Assembly (NCBI GenBank): GCA_016717595.1
Contig: JADKFE010000001.1
Coordinates: 202,627 to 266,626, forward strand
Direction of reading: 5' to 3'
From: Deltaproteobacteria bacterium
Lineage (GTDB): Bacteria > Myxococcota_A > UBA796 > CAJQPC01
DNA length: 64,000 nucleotides
Below, one piece after another: positions 39,929 through 49,651 of the stretch (positions are counted from its first letter, which is position 1; each line of letters begins with the position of its first letter). The notes beneath the pieces were generated by a model. That model was not told the origin of the DNA, did not search any database, and was given only the letters and a program-made list of their open reading frames with translations. The position numbers and the translations under genes are program-made.

Positions 39929-41179
39929 ATGGTGTCGATCCCCCCCACATTTCGCCGCGCCGCGCCTTGGGTGGCCTTGGCCCTGGCGACGGCGCTGCAC
40001 GTTCGCGGCCTCGTCACCGAGGACTGGCCGGTGGTGAAGCGGGAGCGCCACGCCCGAGACTTCGCGTCGTACCACTACGCCGTACACGCCGCTGCCGCCG
40101 GGGACGACCCTTACGACGCCGCGATCTTGGGCGAGCTGGCCAAGGCCGAGGGCACCCGCAAGTCGGTTCACCCCTACTTCTACCCGCCGCCGTTCTTGCT
40201 CACGATGTTGTGGGCGCTGCCGTTGACGCTCAGCGAGGCCTATCGCCTGTGGTTCTGGGCGGACTCGGCGTTTTTTGTGGGCGCGGTGGTGGCGGCGCTG
40301 CGCCTCATCGGGCCGAGCCCGGCGGCGATCTGGGCCCTCGCGGGGCTCTTGTTGGCGTTCACGCCCCTGCGAAACAATCACCTCATGGGCCAGGCCAACC
40401 TGCCCGTGCTCGCCTTGATGACCGCGGGCCTCGCCGCCGCTGAAGGCCCCCGGCGCCGTGAGGTCTTTGGCGGAGCGTTGGTGGGCGTCGCGGCGATGAT
40501 GAAGATGAGCCCCGGGCTCTTGGTCGCGTGGTGGCTGGTGCGGGGTCGTTGGCGCGCGGCGATCGTGGCCTGCGTTACAGCGGTTCTGTTGACCGTCCTC
40601 ACCTTGCCGCTTCTGGGCCCGGCGCTGCAGCTCCACTTCTACCGTGATGTTCTGCCCGGCTTCGGCAGCGGGGACTACCACGGCCTCAAGGTGCCGCTCA
40701 CCTTGTTCGGCAACCACAGCCTGCCGAACCTCTGGGCCCAGGTCTTCCCGGCCAAAGACGGCCTCTCCTCCGCGGCCCGCCTCGCCTCTTCAGTGACCAA
40801 CCTCGGGCTCGTGGCCGCGGGCTTCGCCGCGCTGCGCGCCCCCAAGGATGGCCTCGCCGTCGCCAACGCCGTCGGCGCGCTCTCTTGCCTGATGGTCGTC
40901 GTCCCGGCCTACGCCTACGAGCACCACCTCACGTTTTTGGTCCCGGCGGTCTTGGCTTCAGCGGCGGCCCTGGGCGCCGGGCGCCTGCCCCGCCTCGCCT
41001 GGGGGCCGTGGCTTCTGGCCTTCGTGCTGCTGTGCGCCCCGCTCACCGCGCTCAAAGATCAGGCTGGTGAGTCGGGTGAGATCACAGCGTTCTTGTTGCA
41101 AGAGCTCAAGACCTTCGCCGTGCTCCTGTTGGGGGCGCTGTGTGGGATCGCCGCGCGGCAGAAATCTTCAGAGAGCTGA
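39929..41179 (+). CDS. GT87-type membrane glycosyltransferase (DUF2029)
   Basis: ATG 39929 follows GGGGAGG and gives 416 residues with nine to ten hydrophobic helices. Features typical of DUF2029/GT87 polyprenyl-phosphate mannosyltransferases are visible. An acidic loop after helix 1 (ARDFASYHYAVHAAAAGDDPY) is followed by HPYFYPPPFLL, and a GALVGVAAMMKMSPGLLVAWWLV segment includes the KxxP motif. Related enzymes add mannose or arabinose from a lipid donor on the outer face of the membrane. The acceptor is unknown. It is divergent from the UshA-like gene. Confidence 0.75.
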   Translation: MVSIPPTFRRAAPWVALALATALHVRGLVTEDWPVVKRERHARDFASYHYAVHAAAAGDDPYDAAILGELAKAEGTRKSVHPYFYPPPFLLTMLWALPLTLSEAYRLWFWADSAFFVGAVVAALRLIGPSPAAIWALAGLLLAFTPLRNNHLMGQANLPVLALMTAGLAAAEGPRRREVFGGALVGVAAMMKMSPGLLVAWWLVRGRWRAAIVACVTAVLLTVLTLPLLGPALQLHFYRDVLPGFGSGDYHGLKVPLTLFGNHSLPNLWAQVFPAKDGLSSAARLASSVTNLGLVAAGFAALRAPKDGLAVANAVGALSCLMVVVPAYAYEHHLTFLVPAVLASAAALGAGRLPRLAWGPWLLAFVLLCAPLTALKDQAGESGEITAFLLQELKTFAVLLLGALCGIAARQKSSES

Positions 41180-41234
41180 GCAGATCCAGTCATCCAAAAC
41201 GACGGGTCAGGTGTCTGTTGTTTAGGAGGCTCCA

Positions 41235-41912
41235 ATGTTCAGAGCCGCGCGGTGGATGGTGCTCGGGGCGCTCGGGGGGATGACGGGCTGTCAGGTCCAG
41301 GTGAGCCAAGAGGTCTTGGACCTCTCCGGGCTCGACGTGACGCGGCTCGACGTGAGCTCGGTCTCCGGCGCGGTGACGGTCACCGCCGGAGAGACCTTGG
41401 CCGTGGAGCGCAGCGCCGAGTCGGGCGTGCCGGGCTTTGAGTTCCGCCACAACGAGCGGGACGGCGTGTTGACCTTGGAGGAGCGCTGCCCCCTGCCGCG
41501 CACCTGCGCGGTGACCACGACGATCACGATGCCCGCCCACCTCGATCTCAGCGTAGACCTGCGCTCGGGGCAGGTGAACCTTGAGGGGCTCAGCGGATCT
41601 GTTGACATCACCGGCGAGGGGCTCACGGTCAGCGGGGCCGCCCTGCGGTCCAGCGCCCTGACGATGAACATTGACAACGGGACCGTTGCCCTGGAGCTTG
41701 AGGATCCTCCGCGGGAGGTGTTCATTTGGGTCGGGTCCGGGGAGGTCAACCTCAACGTCCCTGCTGGGGTGTATCTGCTGGATGTGGAGGCGCCCCTCGG
41801 GGAGCTGCGGCTGGTCAACGTCGTGCATGACCCCGCCTCGGACCTGACCCTCTCCGCGGTGGTTGATGTCGGGGATCTCGCCGTTGAGGGTGAGGTGCTC
41901 ACCGCGGAGTGA
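41235..41912 (+). CDS. DUF4097-like beta-helical lipoprotein
   Basis: An AGGAGG ribosome site precedes ATG 41235. The 225-residue product has a signal peptide ending GMTGCQ, so it is predicted to be a lipoprotein. The mature part is a series of short beta strands with repeating V-x-I/L-x-G patterns (LDVSSVSGAVTVTAG, LDLSVDLRSGQVNLEG, DVGDLAVEGEV). This is the pattern of DUF4097 putative auto-transporter-adhesin-head proteins, which form right-handed beta helices. One internal disulfide pair is possible (RCPLPRTC). Its function is unknown, and no partner gene is obvious. Confidence 0.65.
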   Translation: MFRAARWMVLGALGGMTGCQVQVSQEVLDLSGLDVTRLDVSSVSGAVTVTAGETLAVERSAESGVPGFEFRHNERDGVLTLEERCPLPRTCAVTTTITMPAHLDLSVDLRSGQVNLEGLSGSVDITGEGLTVSGAALRSSALTMNIDNGTVALELEDPPREVFIWVGSGEVNLNVPAGVYLLDVEAPLGELRLVNVVHDPASDLTLSAVVDVGDLAVEGEVLTAE

Positions 41913-41939
41913 CCGGGGCCCGGCGCCTCTGACCTCCCC

Positions 41940-41971
41940 TTGACACACGCCCCGCCGCGCCGTTGTACACC
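41940..41971 (+). promoter_or_regulatory. Putative promoter for the 42046 membrane-protein gene
   Basis: TTGACA (41940-41945) is a perfect -35. A -10 could be TTGTAC (17-base spacing) or TACACC (20-base spacing). A 12-base palindrome (41995-42006) then lies in the presumed leader. Confidence 0.4.
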
Positions 41972-42045
41972 GTGCCAACCCCCCCAAGGCGACAGAGCCC
42001 GGGCTCAAGACGAGCTTGGGTGAGCGCCCCTGAGCCCGGTGTCGT

Positions 42046-43731
42046 GTGATCCTTCCGTTCACTCCGCGCGCAGGCGGCGCGGCGCTGGTGTTTGGGCTCA
42101 GCCTTCTGGGGCTCTGGGGCGTTCAGGCCCGAGACAACCCGAGCTGGGTGCCGCGAGGCGCGGACTGGGACTCGTGGATCCTCAGCGCCCTGGCGCTGGG
42201 CGCGGACGTGCCCTACCCCATGAGCCGCTGGCCGCTCTATGGCGGGCTCACCGCCGCCCTGGATCTTGTGCTCGTCGGCCAGCCGATCTTCATCGCCGCC
42301 CAGCTCACCTCGATGCTGGCGACGGCGGTGATGATCATGGCGCTGTGGCGGGTGGCGCGGGCGCTCATCGGCGGCCCCGGGGCCTGGGCGATGGCGCCGC
42401 TCACCTTGATGTTCCCGACGGTGCTGGAGCAGGGGGTGTGGGCGAACGGCTACGCCTTGTGGTGCGCGGCGGCGGCCGTGGCGGTGATGGGCCTCGTGGA
42501 GCTGGCGCGCGGCGAGGACCACCGCTGGGCCGCGGTGTGCGGCGCGGGGATCGCCGGGGTGCTGGCGGTGATGGACAAGGGCCTGGGCCTGGGCCTGATG
42601 TTGTTGGGCCTCGCCGGGCTCACCGTGGCCGGGCTCGCCGCCCGGGCTCCGGCGGGACAACGCCTGAGCCTGCTCGCGCGGCGCTCAGCCTGGGGCCTCG
42701 CCCCGGTGGTCGCCTTGGCCTTGGCTTACGCGGCCTTCCCCGAGCCCCTCGCCAGCCTCGACGCCCAGGTGCGCATCGCTGAAGGCAGCCGCGCGCCGGA
42801 CGTCATGCCGACGGCGGAGGGCGGGCGGCTCATGCTGCCCCCGATGGCCCCGGGCGGTGAGCTGCTGCTGGACGAGGGCGGCTATGTCTTCGGTCGGAGC
42901 ATGTCTCCGGCCACGGTGTTGAAGGCCGCGCGCGCCGTAGACGCCGGGGAGGAGGTGCGCGCCGCGCGCCTCACGCGGTCTCTGGACGATCTTCGGGCCA
43001 CCTTCCCCGGGGCGAGCCGGGAGGTGATGTGGGGCCTCGGCCTCGGCGGCCTCACGCTGTTGGGGGTCGGCCTGCTGGGCCTTCGGCGGGGCCGCCCGGC
43101 GGCGCTCGTGGGGGCGCTGGGCCTGGGGGTGACCGTGGCGGGGGTCTTGCCCGCGCTCTACGCCGAGAACCTCCAGCTCCGCTTCTTGACCCCGGCGCTC
43201 ACCCTCACGCCGCTCCTCGCCTTGGCGCCCCTGGCCGCGCTCACCCGTCGTGTCCCGATTTTATGCTACAGCCCCCTGGCCTTGGCGTTGTGGCTGGGCC
43301 TGGTCTGGGAGGAGTCGCCGTACAAACGCAGCGACCTCGTGCTGCACAACATGGCGAACGGCGGCGCTGAGCTGGCGACGCGGGTGTGGTACAGCCTCAA
43401 CCGGCGGCTGCCCGATGAGGGGATTCATGTGATGGAGCCCGTTCGCGGCGGCCTGTTCTTGCTCGAGGGGCGCGGCGGCGCGGTGCTGGAGACGCCCCAG
43501 GCGACGCCGCCCCAAGACGGCTGGCTCGTGATCTGGCACCAGGGGCAGCTCGACCCCAACGGCCTCATCGGCCAGCCCGCCTCGGTCTTGGACCTCAGCC
43601 GCTTTGAGGCCCAGGCCGTGATCGCGCCGCGGATCATCGCCGCCGTGTTCACCGAGGACGCCTTGCGCGGCTGGCTCGTGCTGTTGGCGCCGCCCGGCGA
43701 CGTGGGGGCCTTGGAGCGCCTCGGCGACTGA
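42046..43731 (+). CDS. Polytopic membrane protein, possible glycosyltransferase
   Basis: GTG 42046 gives 561 residues with about ten hydrophobic segments, alternating with Arg-rich loops. An acidic first loop (GADWDSWILSALALGADVPYP) resembles the periplasmic Asp-containing loop of GT-C glycosyltransferases. No family signature is clear enough to name it. The C-terminal 150 residues (after TRRVPILCYSPLAL) are soluble and could be periplasmic. No ribosome site is visible before the GTG, and no better start was found. The gene stands alone between two hypothetical genes. Confidence 0.6.
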   Translation: MILPFTPRAGGAALVFGLSLLGLWGVQARDNPSWVPRGADWDSWILSALALGADVPYPMSRWPLYGGLTAALDLVLVGQPIFIAAQLTSMLATAVMIMALWRVARALIGGPGAWAMAPLTLMFPTVLEQGVWANGYALWCAAAAVAVMGLVELARGEDHRWAAVCGAGIAGVLAVMDKGLGLGLMLLGLAGLTVAGLAARAPAGQRLSLLARRSAWGLAPVVALALAYAAFPEPLASLDAQVRIAEGSRAPDVMPTAEGGRLMLPPMAPGGELLLDEGGYVFGRSMSPATVLKAARAVDAGEEVRAARLTRSLDDLRATFPGASREVMWGLGLGGLTLLGVGLLGLRRGRPAALVGALGLGVTVAGVLPALYAENLQLRFLTPALTLTPLLALAPLAALTRRVPILCYSPLALALWLGLVWEESPYKRSDLVLHNMANGGAELATRVWYSLNRRLPDEGIHVMEPVRGGLFLLEGRGGAVLETPQATPPQDGWLVIWHQGQLDPNGLIGQPASVLDLSRFEAQAVIAPRIIAAVFTEDALRGWLVLLAPPGDVGALERLGD

Positions 43732-43796
43732 AGGGGGGAGGGGCGCTCGGGCCGAGACCGTGTACACTATGCGGCCTCGCACAGCCTGGAGCCCAG

Positions 43797-44861
43797 ATGA
43801 CTGAGAACGGCCTCGCCCCCACCCTCGACGGGGACACGCTGGCGGCCTCCACCCTGCTCGCCGCCTTGGCGTCGCCGACCCCGGCGGTGGTGATCAACGA
43901 CGCGCGCTCCGGCGGTCGCAGCGTGGATCCCATCCCCCTGGCGCCCACCCCCGCCCGGATCGTGAGCCACACCCTGAGCCTCACCGAGAACGGCCCGCGG
44001 GACGCGTGGCAGGTGCTGAGCCGGATGGTCATCGAGAACCCCACGGCCTCGCCCCTGCGCCTTCGGTTGGCCTTGCCTGAAGAGCGCCCCTACGCCGAGG
44101 CCGACGCCTCGGGCTGGGCGGGGCGTTTTCAGGATCTCACGGCGACCGTAGACGGCGAGGAGCTGGAGATCACCGAGGCCAAGCTCGCGGGCATCGACGA
44201 GGAGCAGCTCGGCGACGTGTACGTGCTCAACGTCCTGATCCCGGCCATGGGTCGGGTGAGCCTGCAGGTGGCCTACCTCGTCGATCGGTCGTCAGGCCTG
44301 GACTGGTGGGGGCCGCGGCACCACGCCCGCGCGCCGAACCTGTGGGGCGGCCCCGTCGGTGAGCTGCGCCTCACGGTGACCTTACGCCGCCCGACGCCGT
44401 ACGTGATTCACACCCGCGCCATCCTGCTCACACGGTTTGAGGAGCGGGCGGATCCCAACGGCGATGGATCCTTGACCGAGCTGGTGTTTGACGCCCGGCC
44501 GTGGCGCCCCGACCGCGACCTCGTGCTCGCCTTCCCCGGCCCCAGCATCGAGGGCTGGTGTGTGGACGGCGTCTTGCCGGGCTACGACGGCAGCCTCAGC
44601 CTCACCGAGCTGCGGCCGCTCTTGGCGGATCTCAGCGATGAGGCGCTGGACGCCTACGCCGACCACGTCCACGTCCTCCACGGCGTCGGGCGCCCCACGG
44701 CCACGCCGAGCCTGCCCGACTGGGCCGACGCCAACGAGTTTGTGCTCGTGCCCCGCCCGGCGAGCCCACGGTTTGAGGAGTCTTGGCTCTCCTCTGGCGA
44801 ACAGTCGAGCTTAGAGGCCGTGGCCCAAGAGCAGCGGCGGCGGCAGCGCCAGCGGGGCTGA
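43797..44861 (+). CDS. Hypothetical beta-rich protein
   Basis: ATG 43797 gives 354 residues with no signal peptide or membrane span. Repeating strands (HTLSLTENGPRDAWQVLSRMVIENP, YVLNVLIPAMGRVSLQVAYLV) suggest one or two beta-sandwich domains. The C-terminal 40 residues are charged and helical (LEAVAQEQRRRQRQRG). TACACT lies 28 bases upstream as a possible -10. It is convergent with the Fic gene, whose corrected stop is at 44866-44868, leaving four bases between. I do not recognise the family. Confidence 0.55.
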   Translation: MTENGLAPTLDGDTLAASTLLAALASPTPAVVINDARSGGRSVDPIPLAPTPARIVSHTLSLTENGPRDAWQVLSRMVIENPTASPLRLRLALPEERPYAEADASGWAGRFQDLTATVDGEELEITEAKLAGIDEEQLGDVYVLNVLIPAMGRVSLQVAYLVDRSSGLDWWGPRHHARAPNLWGGPVGELRLTVTLRRPTPYVIHTRAILLTRFEERADPNGDGSLTELVFDARPWRPDRDLVLAFPGPSIEGWCVDGVLPGYDGSLSLTELRPLLADLSDEALDAYADHVHVLHGVGRPTATPSLPDWADANEFVLVPRPASPRFEESWLSSGEQSSLEAVAQEQRRRQRQRG

Positions 44862-44865
44862 GCCC

Positions 44866-46067
44866 TCAACCCTCGGCGTCGAGGAGCTCCACCAGCGGCG
44901 CGACGGCCTCCTCCAGCCAGCCGATGAGCTGTGTGGGGCCTCCTCATCCCCCGGCGCCCACACCAACGGCGGCGCGCTCAGGCCCAGGCACACCGCGCCC
45001 TCGACCACGGCGACGAGCCCACCCAACGCGAACAGGCCGGGGCGCCCCAGGGGCGTGAGGCAACACCACAGCGCGCGGTCCTCACCCGGCACAGTCAGGC
45101 GTAAGGCGCTGTCTGTGCGCTCAAGGCCCCGGGCGCGCAGGGCGGGGGCCAAGGCGGCGGGGGCTCTGGCGCGCGCGACGGCGCTCCCGTCTAGCTCCAG
45201 TCGCTCGGCGAGGGCGGAGAGCGCCGCGGCGCCTCGCGTGAGGGCGTCTTCTTGGGTGTTGAGCAAGACTGAGCGCTCAGGCCGGGTGAGCAGGCGCCGC
45301 CGCCGGGTGCGCTGGGCCAAGGCGGCGTTGAGCCCGGCGCCGTCCTCCCCGCCGCAGGGCAAAGCGGCCAACATCGCGGCCACCACTCGCTCCACCTGGG
45401 CCTCGATAAACCGCACAAACGGCGTGAGGTCTCCGGCGTCGGCGGCGCGTAAGGCGGGCAGGTACAGCCGCTCACGGTCTTGATCCATCACCTCCAGAGG
45501 CGGCAGGCCCGCGGCCACCAGGGGCGCCGAGGCCAAGATCCGGGCCAGGCGGCCGTTTCCATCGGCGAAGGGGTGAACACAGCTCAGGCCATGATGCAGC
45601 CAGGCCGCGCGCACGACGGGATCTTCAGGGGCCTCGCCCAAGATCGAGAGCAGCCGCGCCATCTCCTGTGGCACACGGTCCGGCGGGCAATACTCGTGAA
45701 CCCGACCATCGGGGCGCCGGGGGTTGTTGGGTCGGTCCTTAAACACGCCGTGGGGCATGGGCAGGTAGACCGGGCGGCCCTCGGCGTTGAGGCCCATCAC
45801 CGTGCGCTGATCGCGGGTGACGCGCAGGTGCAGCTCCTGAATCTTCTGTACGGTGAGCGGCGGGGTGATCAGCCACTGGAGCAGCTCCGGGCGCGCCTTG
45901 GCCCGGGCGGCTGCGGCGAGCTCGGCGGCGGTGAGCGCCTCGGGATCCTCCACAGAGGCCATGGCCCGGGCGGCGTCCAGGGCCCGACGCAGGGCCTTCA
46001 CCCGCCCTCGCGGCGTCGGCCAAGGGCTCGGCGCGGCGAGAGGGCGCCAGCGGTAGGCGGGCTCCAC
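44866..46067 (-). CDS. Fic-domain protein (predicted AMP transferase; one apparent frameshift)
   Basis: GTG 46067 gives about 400 residues. The Fic active site is complete: HPFADGNGRLAR at residues 165-176, preceded by WLHHGLSCV. The family transfers AMP or another nucleotide monophosphate from a nucleoside donor to Ser, Thr or Tyr of a target protein. A C-terminal winged-helix-like region follows (RLLTRPERSVLLNTQED). Near 44935 the frame must shift by one base to give the natural ending LIGWLEEAVAPLVELLDAEG and a stop at 44866. I see no clear inhibitory helix motif ([S/T]xxxE[G/N]) in the N-terminus. No antitoxin gene adjoins it. Confidence 0.8.
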
Positions 46068-46073
46068 CGCCGC

Positions 46074-48266
46074 CTAGCCCGCGCAGCCCGCGACGGTGAC
46101 CGTCACGGCGTTGTTGGTCTCGACACACTCGGACTCGGTGAGCGTCTGGTCCCCGGCGTCCCCGGCGATGATCACCAGGTCTGTGCCGTCGGGCTGCAGG
46201 GGCAGGCTCAAGGTCTGGGAGGCCGCGGTCTCGCCGGGGCTCAGGCGCTCAAACGTGGTGGTGGTCAGGAGCGTGAGCGTGCCGCCGTCATCGCTGTACA
46301 CGGCCACCGGCACCCCTTTCTCGCTGCGTTTGGCGCCGACGTTCTGCACGTTGACGCCCAGGAGCAGGGCCTCGTCGAGGCATGAGACGCAGGCGTCGAC
46401 GAGGGGCAAGAGGTCGGGGGTCTCTTCGTACCGGGTGAAGGTGGCGCCGCCTCGTGCGGGGGAGCTCGCCCACCAGTCCGTCGCGGTGGTGAGGCTCCCG
46501 TCGAGGTTCAGCCGGGACTCGGCGCGCTGGTAGCTCGGCCACACCGGGCTGCCGTCGGCGATGAACGGCTTGGAGGGGCTCACGACGTTGACCGAGTAGC
46601 CAAAAGCCCCAAAGCCAGAGAGCTCCTCGGACTGTAGCGTCACAAACTCCACCCGCCCGTCGCCGTCGGCGTCCACAGTGATGGCGGTGACCGTGCGTGT
46701 GCTCAGGGTGCCCACGAGCGAGCCTCTGTCGATGAGCGCGTAGCCGACGAGCAAGGTCTGTACGCCGTCCCCGTCGAAGTCAAACGCGCTGAGCTGCTGG
46801 GCGGCCACGGAGAAGCTCAGCGAGGTGGTGAGCCCCGTGGCCACGTAGTTATAGACCGTGGTCGTCGCGCCGCTCACCACGATCTCCAGGCCGGCGTCGC
46901 CGTCAAGCTCCGCGACGATCGGCGGGGCCAAGATGACGCTGCCCGAGGCCGAGGTGCTCACGCTGCGCCAGCTCTTCGTGTCCCACACCTTGATCCCTGA
47001 GCTGCGGTACTTCACCGCGACGATCTCCGGCACCCCGTCGCCGTTGAGATCCCCCACGGCGGGGTGGGTGTAGTCCTTGTCTAAGGTGATCGTGGCGCCG
47101 GAGGTGCTCACCACCTCGCCCCCGGTGATGAGCTCGTCCTCGCCGTCGCCGTCTAGATCGGCGAAGACGACGTGGGAGCTGATGGTCGCGCCCGAGCCCA
47201 CGAGGCTGCTGGCGCTCGCCGAGGCCGTGCCCGAGGCCAAGAGCGTGCCGTCGAGGGTGTAGATGCGATCGCCGAAGCCCACCAGCGCCGAGCCGTCGGC
47301 GCGCTGGCCGAAGGCGGGGTTGCCCGCGAAGGCCGAGAAGAAGTTTTTCCCGAGGAGGTCCACCCAGCGCGGGCGCAGCCCCCCGGCCTTGTCGGGGTCG
47401 GGCTCCAGGGCGGTGAAGTAGGAGTTGTAGCCGCCTTTGTCGGTGACCACGACGAAGAACAGGGGCGCGCCGTCGGCGTCTAGGGTCACGGCCACGCCGG
47501 AGTCATCTTGGGAGTCAAACTCGCCAAGGGCTGAGGAGGAGCTGTAGTAGCTGAACAGCTCGCCGCTCCCGTCGCCGCTGTACACCGTGAGCGCGGCGCC
47601 GTTGGTGTACTCCAAGGGGTCGTACACGCCGTCCCCGTTGAGGTCGAGCTCCTCGATGACGCTGTTGTAGGTGTTGGGGTTCATCACGATGAGGTCGGGG
47701 ATGTCGGCGCCGGTGATCACGCCGTCGCCGTCGTCGTCGTTCGTCTGGGCGACCAACACCCCCACACCAAACTGCGTGCCGCCGATGCGGGTGACCTCAC
47801 CCTCCCAGCCCGCGCCGTCAAAGGTGCTGTCGATGGCGCACTCCCCGTCGTACGAGACCACCTCACCGTCGGCGGGCAAGGCCTCAAAGAAGCAGGAGTC
47901 GCCGCAGTCGTCTACGCCGTCGCCGTCGTTGTCTACGCCGTCATCGACGAGGCCCGAGCAGTCGTTGTCCCGGGCGTCGCAGACCTCCACGCCGCCGGGG
48001 GAGACGCCGCCGTCGCCGTCGTCACAGTCCCCGGCGGCCTCGACGTGGCCCGGGGGCGCCTCACAGGCCGACACCTGGGACGAGGGGCTGCCGAAGCCGT
48101 CGCCGTCACCATCGGCGTAGAAGGTCCGCTCCTCCTCTGGCGGGCACTCCTCCTCCGGCGGCGCGGTGTCGTCCACAGGCGGGGCGTCGCTGTCGTCGCC
48201 GCTGGGCGCGTCATCTTTGCAGCCAACCAAGGTGAGGGCGAGGGCGATGAGGCCGAGGTGTCGCAT
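46074..48266 (-). CDS. Large FG-GAP/VCBS lipoprotein with MopE-like motif
   Basis: The 730-residue protein starts with a signal peptide ending in LVGC, then an acidic linker. An EEERTFYADGDGDGFG and AAGDCDDGDGGVSP-type MopE motif precedes NDGDGVDDCGDSC. Propeller repeats follow (NDDDGDGVITGADIPD, ELDLNGDGVYD, VFADLDGDGEDELI, GDLNGDGVPEIV, DFDGDGVQTLL, DADGDGRVEFV). The C-terminal 100 residues form a beta domain resembling CARDB (NVQNVGAK, TTTTFERLSPGETA). The probable role is as a calcium-dependent surface protein. The Fic gene starts seven bases after its stop. Confidence 0.8.
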   Translation of the reverse strand: MRHLGLIALALTLVGCKDDAPSGDDSDAPPVDDTAPPEEECPPEEERTFYADGDGDGFGSPSSQVSACEAPPGHVEAAGDCDDGDGGVSPGGVEVCDARDNDCSGLVDDGVDNDGDGVDDCGDSCFFEALPADGEVVSYDGECAIDSTFDGAGWEGEVTRIGGTQFGVGVLVAQTNDDDGDGVITGADIPDLIVMNPNTYNSVIEELDLNGDGVYDPLEYTNGAALTVYSGDGSGELFSYYSSSSALGEFDSQDDSGVAVTLDADGAPLFFVVVTDKGGYNSYFTALEPDPDKAGGLRPRWVDLLGKNFFSAFAGNPAFGQRADGSALVGFGDRIYTLDGTLLASGTASASASSLVGSGATISSHVVFADLDGDGEDELITGGEVVSTSGATITLDKDYTHPAVGDLNGDGVPEIVAVKYRSSGIKVWDTKSWRSVSTSASGSVILAPPIVAELDGDAGLEIVVSGATTTVYNYVATGLTTSLSFSVAAQQLSAFDFDGDGVQTLLVGYALIDRGSLVGTLSTRTVTAITVDADGDGRVEFVTLQSEELSGFGAFGYSVNVVSPSKPFIADGSPVWPSYQRAESRLNLDGSLTTATDWWASSPARGGATFTRYEETPDLLPLVDACVSCLDEALLLGVNVQNVGAKRSEKGVPVAVYSDDGGTLTLLTTTTFERLSPGETAASQTLSLPLQPDGTDLVIIAGDAGDQTLTESECVETNNAVTVTVAGCAG

Positions 48267-48418
48267 GGCGCCTGTCCGGGGCTTCGCGGCGGCGGCGCCG
48301 CTGGGGTGTGGGCGTACTGTAGGGGCTCGGGGCGGGGGGCGTCAACGCCGAGGGCGCCATAGGCCCTCGCGGATGATCTCGGTCTGGGGTAGATCCCGTT
48401 GATTCGCCCGGAGTCTCC

Positions 48419-48961
48419 ATGCGCGCCGCGCTCTTGTGGATCCCCCTCGCCGCCTGCAAACCCGCGCCCCCCGAGGTCGCGCCGACGCCCGAGCTGCTCC
48501 CCGCGCTCTTTGACGCCGCCGCGCTCCAGGCGGGCCTGCCCGTGGGCACCGTCCTCGACTACAGGCTGACCCTCGCGGGGCTCACGCCGAGCCAAGAGCG
48601 CTGGGAGATCGTCGCCGCCACCGACGCCGGGGTCACGATCCGCACGACGGCTCTGGACGCGAGCGGCGCGCCCATCGGGCCGGGGAGCGAGGAGCCCCAC
48701 ACCTGGACTGAGCTTGAGTCCCACGCCAGCTTCCCCGCCGCGTTCACCGTGGTGCGAGAGGACGAGCTGCGCTCTCCGCTGGGCGCGCTGCCCGTGCGCA
48801 TCTACGTCGTCGAGCCCCCCGGCGACGAGGCGAAGGCCGACCTCTACTACTTCGCCCCGTCGATGCCCGGCCCGCCGGTGAAGATGGAGACCGAGGCCGA
48901 TGGCGAGATCGTGTTCACGATGGAGATGATCCGCCGGACGCTGCCGAGCGTCGAGAACTGA
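48419..48961 (+). CDS. Small lipoprotein-like protein, paralogue 1 of 3
   Basis: ATG 48419 (GGAG upstream) gives 180 residues. A short signal peptide ends in PLAACKP, a plausible lipobox. The mature core is the shared fold of three tandem genes: FDAAALQAGLPVGTV, an ERWEIVAATDAGVTIRTTAL strand pair, TWTELESHASFPAAFTVVRED, LGALPVRIYVVEPP and FAPSMPGPPVKMETEADGEIV. The family is not one I recognise. A TAGATC stretch 23 bases upstream may be its -10. Tandem duplication points to dosage or diversification of an exported product. Confidence 0.6.
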   Translation: MRAALLWIPLAACKPAPPEVAPTPELLPALFDAAALQAGLPVGTVLDYRLTLAGLTPSQERWEIVAATDAGVTIRTTALDASGAPIGPGSEEPHTWTELESHASFPAAFTVVREDELRSPLGALPVRIYVVEPPGDEAKADLYYFAPSMPGPPVKMETEADGEIVFTMEMIRRTLPSVEN

Positions 48962-49008
48962 GGGGCGCCGGTGACCCAAACGCGGTGCAGACTCGCGCCC
49001 CGGCACGG

Positions 49009-49548
49009 ATGACCCTGGATGCCCTACCCGTCTGGCTGCTCGGTCGCCCGCCGGTGCGGTTGGGGCCCGAGACCTTGGCCTCGCCGTTCGACGCCGAGAC
49101 GCTCGCTTGGGCGCTGCCGGTCGGCACGGTGATTGAGCTCGTCAGGTTCTATTCCTCTGGCAAAGAATTCTTCGACAAGTGGGAGATCGTTGAGGCGAAC
49201 GAGCGAGAGGTCGTCATTCGCACCACCGCCTTGTTCTACCCCATCCCAGGTTTTGATGGACCCCATCCCTTTGAGGACGAGACCTATACCTGGGAAGAGC
49301 TTGAGTCCGGGGGACGGTTCCCCGCCGCGAGCACTGTGGTTCGTGAGACCGTGATCAAAACGCAGATCGGCACGCTGCCCGTGCGCGTCTACATCGTTGA
49401 TGGCCACGCGGAGACGAACAAGAGTAGCTCCTACTATTTCTCGCCTGTGTTTCCAGGTACTTGGGTGCGTGTTGACCATGAGATGGACGGCGAGATCTTG
49501 GAATCGACGCAGGTGATCCGCGTCACGACGCCGAGGGAGTCCTACTGA
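49009..49548 (+). CDS. Paralogue 2 of 3, lacking the lipobox
   Basis: ATG 49009 gives 179 residues aligning with the neighbours: FDAETLAWALPVGTVIEL, DKWEIVEANEREVVIRTTAL, YTWEELESGGRFPAASTVVRE, IGTLPVRVYIVD and a final MDGEILESTQVIR. The N-terminus (LDALPVWLLGRPPVRLG) keeps the hydrophobic stretch, but the Cys of paralogues 1 and 3 is replaced, so lipidation is not expected. No ribosome site is visible, and a GTG at 48985 is in frame. Codons in the middle are less GC-rich than in its neighbours. It may be a drifting copy. Confidence 0.5.
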   Translation: MTLDALPVWLLGRPPVRLGPETLASPFDAETLAWALPVGTVIELVRFYSSGKEFFDKWEIVEANEREVVIRTTALFYPIPGFDGPHPFEDETYTWEELESGGRFPAASTVVRETVIKTQIGTLPVRVYIVDGHAETNKSSSYYFSPVFPGTWVRVDHEMDGEILESTQVIRVTTPRESY

Positions 49549-49651
49549 CGCCGGACGGCGCCCCTTGGGTGAGCGCTGGGGCTCGCGGGGACGATCAAAC
49601 GCCGCAAGACGCCGATCTGGCGTAGGATCATCGGCACCCCACGGAGTCCTG

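Noticed and set aside
40000..40717. N-terminal extension of the UshA-like gene
   Set aside because: It is antisense to the GT87 gene. The signal peptide and -10 box place the start at 39856.
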